Of a stretch of DNA of 26,996 nt, positions 20,701 to 26,996 are shown piece after piece. The notes under the pieces were generated by a model. That model was not told where the DNA came from. It saw only the letters and a program-made list of their open reading frames with translations, and did no database searches. The translations under genes were made by a program, and so were the position numbers. This stretch comes from Didymodactylos carnosus (lineage: Eukaryota > Rotifera > Eurotatoria > Philodinida > Philodinidae). The stretch lies in NCBI GenBank assembly GCA_905250885.1, contig CAJNOQ010002001.1, positions 1 to 26,996 of the forward strand, read 5' to 3'. Each line of letters starts with the position of its first letter. Within the stretch, counting starts at the first letter, position 1.

Positions 20701-22663
20701 CATTGAATTAGATTCCATAAATAAGAGTGCGAATTTATGAGCCACATATGTTAAGAAAGCTTTCCTGGTTTACATGAACATAAGTATTCGAAATACGATT
20801 CTAGTTCACGAAGAGTCGATTTGTGGAATATTCGTGTTACGGACCGTTTTATTTCTTTTCATTTACCTATTTGTGTAAATGTATAGGAAAACAGATGCAT
20901 TATTTGTCGTCTTTTCTCTGTATGTTTTTCGTTTGTCGGCTTTCTCAACAAATAGTGGATGTTAGAATGTACTGATTTTAGAATATAAAGCGCAGGAAAT
21001 GCGGATACCTTCAGAAAAGTCTCTGGGGATTCCGGTAATCCGGGAGGCACAGATCTGGGATGAAAAATGAGCGGCAGATCTATTAATGGTCCAGTCAACG
21101 AAAAATTACATCTAACACAATATCCGTAGTGTTGTTGATCACGCTTTTCTGTTTGGAAGGTTCTAATAATGAAAACTGAACGAGGTATGTTAATCGCAAT
21201 GAAAAGAGTATCCGGTGTGAGAAAAGTTCAGAATTCTTTACAATTTAAAACAAGATATGAGGTGGAGAGCAGTATCTTTATTTGATCATTCAGCATATTC
21301 AGATCGAGATTGATCATGACATATGAAGTGTCAATTCAGAACTCGAAGAGAGTAGTATGTGGTTTAGGATCCCAGATCCAGGTGCCATTTGAATCAATTT
21401 GGAGTGAAATGTTTAATGACCCACAAAAATCGATATTTTGTATGAAATAACAGTCGAATTTCAAAAATTGGCACGACAACTGACGTGATTCATTTTCTAT
21501 GTTCTAGTAATTTTAGCTGAAGAAACGAACAGGACTTTCGACGCGACTGAACAAGCTTAACTGCAGATGAATATGTTTAGGCGTAGCCTGTCTTTGTTTC
21601 AGAGCTATCGAATACGTTTCAACAGTATTATAAAAGGACACTGGCGTCTGAGGTTGATTTTTTCCAGAGAAAGTCTTAAATTTTTAGGACAAAAGAAAAA
21701 GAAGGCCAGGATTATATTGTGTGTTAGTCACAAATTAATCAGATACATTTACTTTTATATGTAGCAACTTTTGAGTTGCCTGATGCATGAAACATGCAAA
21801 ATATATGCTATCAGCATCAGAATATAAAACTACGTGAATTATCAGATAAAACAATTTAAAACAGTCTCAAACAGTTTAATTCTACAGATTTTATACCGAC
21901 AGATTGTCATACATAAAGGTTTAGTTTTACAATAGTAACAGCTTATTTTAAACTATTTGCAATATTAACTCGGTTACACCGTTTTCTCGATACGGTAAGG
22001 TGCAGCTAATTCAAAAATCAAGTGAGATTTGTTTTTGAACTATACCATTCGATAGAGCTTTTCAAGTAGATCAGGAATATGTAGTTTTTAATTTTTAACT
22101 TTTCGTGCTGAAAAATCGACGATGTTTGTTTGGAAAAGTTTGATTTTCGACTTGGATTTTTAGTCGGAACGTTCAAACTATTTAGGCATCAAGTTAAACA
22201 ATTAAAATATCACTAAATAGACAGTACATTTTTCCACTTATCACGCGATTTCTAAGTACAGAATTTGAACATTATGCTGAAATATTTTTCAATAAAATGC
22301 ACCTCAGATTTATAAAGATGTCGAGCTGCCTATATCACCGTCGAACACACGAAAAAATCATAATTTTTGTTTGTAATTAAGTAAGTTTCTCACTCAGTTC
22401 TGGAAAAACGTTTTATTCACTCAATCAAAAAAGATAAAAAAATAAAAATGTTCTTTCAGTAATTACGCACGAACTACTTTATGATAAAATTAAAGAATGC
22501 TACAAAACGACACAGAGACATCGGGGATGCGATGCAACTTGAAAGAGGTTTGTATTATTTGCTCTAAAAGTAACTTCCTAGAATAAATTGGTACAAAAAA
22601 TGTTTCTTACAGCTCTTAAGTTCGTCGAGAAAACTTATATGCAAAAAACGGTCAGGTATCTAC
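20701..22663. other. Long intergenic stretch, nothing recognised
   Basis: Almost 2 kb of AT-rich DNA without recognisable coding, RNA genes or clear inverted repeats. Small open frames near 20859-21098 (minus) and 21567-21764 (plus) show no domain. A TCGATAGAG motif at 22049-22057 recurs elsewhere in the window. Confidence 0.4.
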
Positions 22664-22951
22664 AACCGAATAAGAAAATAACATTTTTTATAGAAAGGAG
22701 AGAAAGTTGGTGAATGAATTATACATATTTGGAAACTAGAGCTTGCGTTCTACCGATTTGTAACAAAATGTTTGGGTTGGTCTGTTGCAACACAGAAGTG
22801 TCAATAAGATACTATTGCCCCTTCTGGATGTGGCAGCAAGCAGCCGTGTCGCCCGAACCACTGCAGATGGGGACTTGGAGTTTGCTCCAGGTTCTAGAGC
22901 GCCATTTACTGTACAGCGACATGTGTCGACACTTTAAGTGTCTACTTTACG
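22664..22951. repeat. Left arm of the 1.03-kb foldback
   Basis: Inverted partner of 23409-23695; about 98 percent identical by eye over most of its length. Confidence 0.75.
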
Positions 22952-23408
22952 AAAGTGAAAACCGCAGGTCGCTAGCTCTCTTTCCGTTTCCAACGTAAAT
23001 AGGTATGCATCGATTTCAGGACTCAAAACCAAAAAACCAACACGGAAAACATTTTTGTTTGATCAGTGCTACCTCTAGAAACTTCAGTTTTAGTTGCTCT
23101 CGATATGTGTTACCTAGCTAATTGAGCTGAAGCAACTATATCACCCTGTGACTGAGTATTATGCGATTGTGTAATAATAAATGACGGTACTCAGAGAGCA
23201 TGTTGAGAATTTTTCGGTAAACCATATTCTTTAAGGTCAACTTGTATAGGCTAATGCTTTGGTACATAAATTCTTGTCATCAAATGGAACGAACCATTTT
23301 TAGATTTAATTGTGAAGCAGAGTAAGCCTCCCCAAGTTTCAGACGATCAGCTTAATCGAGAAAACCATAAACTATTCAATCCATATTGTCACTATATCTT
23401 GTCCTAAC

Positions 23409-23695
23409 TAAAGTAGACAGGTAAAGTGTCGACACATGTCGCTGTACAGTAAATGGCGCTCTAGAACCTGGAGCAAACTCCAAGTCCCCCATCTGCAGTG
23501 GTTCGGGCGACACGGCTGCTTGCTGCCACATCCAGAAGGAGCAATAGTATCTTATTGACACTTCTGTGTTGCAACAGACCAACCCAAACATTTTGTTACA
23601 AATCGGTAGAACGCAAGCTCTAGTTTCCAAATATGTATAATTCATTCACCAACTTTCTCTCCTTTCTATAAAAAATGTTATTTTCCTATCCGGTT
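23409..23695. repeat. Right arm of the 1.03-kb foldback
   Basis: Inverted partner of 22664-22951. Confidence 0.75.
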
Positions 23696-23964
23696 AACAG
23701 ATATGTTCCAATTTTGTTAAGTAAAACTCTCTGTTGGTCGTACAGAAGTCGGCGATGAGTTGAAGAATAACACTTTTGATGTTGTATGTGGTATGCCAGA
23801 TAACTTTGGAATACTGTCTCCTATTCTTTGAAGACTAGCTTCTATAGTGTCCATTCTTTGGTTCATCATTGATAGGACAATTGATGCTGTCTCTATAGTT
23901 GATTTATTGGTCAGCTAGAATAAGAACAGAAAAACACACAATAAACGATAACTTAAACCCTATG

Positions 23965-24690
23965 CATGTACCGGTTACGTTTATAACCGACATAATCGCA
24001 ACCGTTATAACGTAACCAATCACGATCGTAACCGGTTATAACCGTAAATGATCAGTTATAACCGCAACCGTTAACTCATTCATTTCTCCGAGGAAGCATT
24101 TCGGTACTTGACTCTGCTACATTATAATTAGAAAATTGAATTTAGTAAAAAGAGTTTGTTAGTCTCGATTTTCTAAACGACGGTGTGAACAGTAAAAAAT
24201 AGCTTTTAAGGTTTTCGACTGCGAAGATGAAATTTTGCAGCTTTGCGTCATAAGATGAAAATTAGAAAACTGAATTTTCTACAAGAAAGTCTCTAGACCC
24301 GACTCCGAAAAATATTTGCTTCACGTTCCTAACTCAAAAATTAACATAAAAAAGCAGTTTTTTCAGCATTTGCCTACGAAACAAAAATTTTCCGAAGTCA
24401 AGTCTAGCGACTTTTTTTGCAGAGAATTCAATTTCCCATTTTTTATTCGGCGGAAGCGAAGTTTTACAACTCCACCTTCACCGTCAAAAACCTTAAAAAG
24501 CCTTTTTATATTGTGAAGACCGGCTTTTAGAAAACTGACTTTAGCAAATTTCCTAATTATAATGTAGCAGAATCAAGTGCCAAAAATGCTTTCTCAAAGA
24601 GAGAAATGACTTCTTTGCTACCTAAACCATGTTACCGGTTACGGTTACAACCGGTCATTTACGGTTGTAATGGATTTCGGGGGTAACATG
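23965..24690. mobile_element. Older inverted-repeat element with AACCG/CGGTT dyads at both ends
   Basis: Left arm 23965-24318 and right arm about 24382-24690 are diverged inverted copies. Paired blocks include TTGACTCTGCTACATTATAATTAG / its complement in the right arm, TTTTAAGGTTTT, and TAGACCCGACTCCGAAAA / TTTTCCGAAGTCAAGTCTA. The outer ~100 bp of the left arm is packed with AACCG, CGGTTATAACCG and ACCGGTT motifs, and the right end carries TTACCGGTTACGGTTACAACCGG. The loop is about 60 bp. No coding capacity and no target duplication found. Confidence 0.55.
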
Positions 24691-25086
24691 CCCAATAAAC
24701 CCCAAGCACGCAAAAGCTGCTTATGGAATCCAGATCATTATCATAGATGAATGTCGATCACCTAGCAAAATGATCCCTCGTATTGTTCCTTTTAATAGGC
24801 TTACCGATGGTAAATAGGGTTAATGATGAAACACATTGCTGCATCCGATCAGATAAGGCCAGTGATAGGCATTTGAAAGCAGATCACAAAAAAACGGAAA
24901 AAATAGCAGCAGGGCTGATGCAGAAGTTCGATCTTTGTTCCTAAAGATTACAAGTCTTCAATGTTACCCCCTACATCACACGAGCTATACAGATATACAT
25001 ATCTCTAACTCTCTCATTACTGTTTTTTGCTTACTTAGAACTACAAAAACTAAAATATTAATTAAAAGTAATTAGAGCTTTTTACA
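24691..25086. other. Intergenic stretch, nothing recognised
   Basis: Short AT-rich gap between two repeat elements with no recognisable content. Confidence 0.4.
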
Positions 25087-25381
25087 AGGAGAAGAGGCGC
25101 ACTCCAGCCACTCCGCAAAGTAAAGCACACTCCACCGCACTCCAGCATTCCGTACAATGGCCCGGAGTGGCGAAGAACAATCATGTTCTTTTGTTGGGAA
25201 TATTTCCCTGATAACAGAGCAATTGTGTTCTGTTCGGTGAATTCTTTTCCTACTGACAGAACCTTTTTGTTCTGCTTGTGGGAACAGAGATTTCTGGAAC
25301 AGTTCAGTTCGATAAAGTTTTCCTAAGCCCACGCCACTCCGAGCACTTCGGCCCTCCATAGAGTGCGCTTTTTTCTCCTTG
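25087..25381. mobile_element. GAACAG/CTGTTC-rich MITE-like repeat, copy 2
   Basis: Ends CAAGGAGAAGAGGCGCACTC and, inverted, CAAGGAGAAAAAAGCGCACTC form ~20-bp terminal repeats. The interior aligns with copy 1 at 6500-6782 and is rich in TGTTCTG and CAGAAC/GAACAG motifs in both orientations; CCACTCC/GGAGTGG motifs cluster near the ends. GCT-T-run-A flanks both sides (25077-25086 and 25382-25388), a possible target duplication that differs in T-run length. Non-coding; mobilised by a transposase elsewhere if at all. Confidence 0.6.
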
Positions 25382-25558
25382 GCTTTTATCGTGCAGGAAG
25401 GGTTTCTACGGTCTGGAGTTGGTAGATGTCAGGTAGAAAATTCAATTTTCTACATTAGCTACGATTGGGTTTCTAGAAACCGGGTTTCAAAAGGATAACC
25501 TGTAATTTGTGTTTTTAACCCAGAAGTTAAACTCGTACAAAGTTGGATGAACTGAATT

Positions 25559-25680
25559 ATTACCAAGTAATAAAGTAATAACAGTTATTACCTTATTACT
25601 TATTACTTTTATTACTTATTAACAAGTTGTTATTACTTGTTGTTATTACTTATTACTGGTAATAGTAATGTAGCAGCCCT
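25559..25680. repeat. Array of GTAATAA/TTATTAC dyads
   Basis: TTATTAC and its complement GTAATAA recur more than ten times within 110 bp. The right edge is AGTAATGTAGCAGCCCTAG; inverted, it begins CTAGGGCTGCTACATTACT, like a hAT-type terminus. A left terminus was not found. It may be a truncated MITE rather than simple microsatellite DNA. Confidence 0.45.
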
Positions 25681-25801
25681 AGTTATAACTAGGTAATTGT
25701 GAACGAATGTGTTAATTTCCTATCGTCTTCATCTTCATCATCCTCTGTTTTTCGATCGAGATGTGCTTCATATTCAGATACCGGGTAGCTTAAAAGTAAC
25801 A

Positions 25802-25836
25802 CCGGTTTTAATTTTTAAAATAAAAATTAAAACCGG
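25802..25836. repeat. Perfect 15-bp stem hairpin
   Basis: CCGGTTTTAATTTTT and its exact complement are separated by five bases (AAAAT). It could form a DNA cruciform or an RNA stem. No associated gene was recognised. Confidence 0.6.
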
Positions 25837-26273
25837 AATAATAAATCATCAAGTTTCTTTTAAAAGATGTGCAATTCAATTCTCTATACACTTCTATTTA
25901 CCTTAATTGAAAATATTAGAACTGAACGTTTTTGTTGGTCACATAGTGTGATAATATGAATTGCATCCACTGCCCACATTTTCACTATATCTTTTTTCGA
26001 TTTTTTTCAAGTTATAAACGGACAGTTAAAAAGGAACTATGTGTAATACGGCTGAATATCAAATGCCCTTTTAGAATTATTTGTAAGCGTTTGATCATAA
26101 TCTACTTGTGCCTAATAACAATGGTCTGTCTGAGCGGCTACAGAAGAAACAGTCTTCTTGACAGTGTTCAGGTTCTTCGTCCAACTGAATCGCTTTATCA
26201 CATGCTATTTGAGCTCCAAGTAGAAAGGGAAATTCGTTGTCTGCAAAATACCCCCTCCCCCCTCCCCCATTAT

Positions 26274-26373
26274 AGAAGACCATCCCCTATTAGAAGACCA
26301 CTGCCGATTGTATGACTTGAAAGTCAAATAGAAGACCATGGTCTTCTAACTCCTAGAAGACCAGTGGTCTTCT
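26274..26373. repeat. Array of AGAAGACC/GGTCTTCT dyads with two near-adjacent palindromes
   Basis: AGAAGACC occurs at 26274, 26292, 26330 and 26355, and its complement GGTCTTCT follows twice. They form a perfect 20-bp palindrome, TAGAAGACCATGGTCTTCTA (26329-26348), and AGAAGACCA-G-TGGTCTTCT (26355-26373). A further TGACTTGAAAGTCA palindrome lies at 26312-26325. A C-rich tract (26251-26268) precedes the array. Confidence 0.7.
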
Positions 26374-26631
26374 ATTATGTCCGCAAAAAAAATCGGAAAA
26401 TGCCCTATACCTATAGTTTTTTCTAGGGTGCTTTTTTGAAAGGAGTGCGTAACCAAGAAAGAAAACGTCGCCATACTCAAAATATGACTTTGCAGAAAGT
26501 GCCGCCTAACTGAAAGAATGAGCATTATAAAACTTCGTATTTAGCACAATCGATAGAGGCTTTCAAGAGCTATCTAGCATGACTTATCTTTTAAAAACTA
26601 AATATTTCTTTGTATAGAAAAAATAACTTAA
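26374..26631. other. Intergenic stretch upstream of a candidate gene
   Basis: No TATA box or other element can be assigned with confidence. A TCGATAGAG motif lies at 26550-26558. An in-frame TAA immediately precedes the candidate ATG at 26632. Confidence 0.3.
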
Positions 26632-26869
26632 ATGTGTGGAAAGTGGATGCAATTCATATCATCATACTCAGTATGCAATTTTAGAAGAATTGCGAAGTGT
26701 TTCTTCGTCACATGATTTTTTTTTCTCATAGAAAAATAGTGATTTATCCCCAACTAAAAATTCATGTACATACAATTTTGATACATTTCCAATACCCGAC
26801 AGCAATTTTACTAATCCACCGCTGTATAATTATGCACCAATAACCGGCAGTCTACTTTCGAACGATTCA
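26632..26869 (+). CDS. Candidate 5' part of a spliced gene (exons 26632-26670 and 26732-26869), product unknown
   Basis: ATG at 26632 opens 13 codons (MCGKWMQFISSYS) ending at a GTATGC donor (26671). A T-rich tract then ends in CTCATAG at 26731, giving a 61-nt intron. The frame resumes in phase 0 for 46 codons (KNSDLSPTKNS..., then FPIPDSNFTNPPLYNYAPIT) and meets a consensus GTGAGT donor at 26870. The other two frames of the second exon contain stops. A following CAG at 26926-26928 would give a 59-nt intron but leads to a stop in this phase; an AG at 26950 keeps the frame open with a Lys-rich stretch to the window end. Short introns fit bdelloid genes. The peptide is Pro/Asn/Ser-rich and matches nothing I recognise. 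This rests on splice-site consensus alone and could be chance. Confidence 0.35.
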
Positions 26870-26996
26870 GTGAGTATCTTTATTCTTCTATGATTTTTCT
26901 CGATAAAAAGCAATAATGATCTAATCAGATATAGCTATAGATGCTATGAGAACAAATATAAGAAAGAAGAAAAGAAAAGATCAAAAATGCATGAAA

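Larger units (their letters stand above)
22664..23695. mobile_element. 1.03-kb foldback element with ~288-bp near-identical arms
   Basis: Left arm 22664-22951 and right arm 23409-23695 are inverted copies differing at only a few positions (for example TTGCCCC versus TTGCTCC, and one extra G in a G-run). Outer ends read AACCGAATAAG and, inverted, AACCGGATAGG. The 457-bp spacer (22952-23408) has no recognisable coding. The arms each contain an open frame beginning with ATG (22714 and, inverted, 23645), but these are the same sequence twice and resemble no known protein. No convincing target duplication was seen. The very high arm identity suggests recent formation or gene conversion between arms. 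Confidence 0.75.

Noticed and set aside
22714-22998. Protein-coding gene in the foldback arm
   Set aside because: The same frame appears inverted at 23376-23645 only because the arms are copies. The peptide has no domain and the two versions diverge outside the arm.
26251-26268. G-quadruplex on the minus strand
   Set aside because: Three G-runs are present, but four separated G-triplets with loops cannot be formed cleanly from them.
25956-26315. 119-codon plus-strand open frame as a gene
   Set aside because: It runs into the C-rich tract and the AGAAGACC array, and its translation has no recognisable domain.

Overview
The window looks like nuclear DNA of a bdelloid rotifer (Adineta/Rotaria type) or a close relative. 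I infer this from four things: genes fusing an arginine ADP-ribosyltransferase (ART) domain to TPR repeats, preceded by the N-terminal domain usual in rotifer members; an intronless 1591-residue rhodopsin-like GPCR with LDL-receptor-A and EGF-like repeats; candidate introns of about 60 nt; and AT-rich intergenic DNA full of decayed transposons. No rRNA, tRNA, CRISPR array or bacterial operon signal was seen.

Layout. Positions 1-2372 hold a broken ART-TPR gene. Its end-of-ART segment (1-126) and TPR segment (1740-2372) are separated by about 1.6 kb that breaks the reading frame. Positions 2373-6800 are a repeat-rich stretch with a small hAT-like element, an AGAATTC-rich dyad array, a frameshifted non-LTR retrotransposon 3' end on the minus strand with an opposing plus-strand fragment, and one copy of a GAACAG/CTGTTC-rich repeat. 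Positions 6839-8767 carry the intact-length ART-TPR reading frame, which lacks an in-frame ATG. Positions 9800-12600 hold an AAACCG array, a Ty3/gypsy reverse-transcriptase relic and a 250-bp hairpin element. Positions 12878-17653 (minus) are the LDLa/EGF/7TM receptor. A 2.26-kb nested inverted repeat (17699-19956) starts 46 bp upstream of its ATG. From 20 kb to 26.4 kb there is a textbook 284-bp hAT-type MITE with an 8-bp target duplication, a 1.03-kb foldback element with nearly identical arms, an older inverted repeat rich in AACCGGTT-like motifs, a second copy of the GAACAG repeat, and two further dyad arrays. The last 370 bp may contain the first exons of another plus-strand gene.

Functionally there are two host genes of note (an ART-TPR protein and a surface receptor), a possible third at the right edge, and no sign that they act together. 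The most unusual signal is in the repeats. At least eight loci carry clusters of a short motif in both orientations, each locus with its own motif, and several of these lie within elements with inverted termini.
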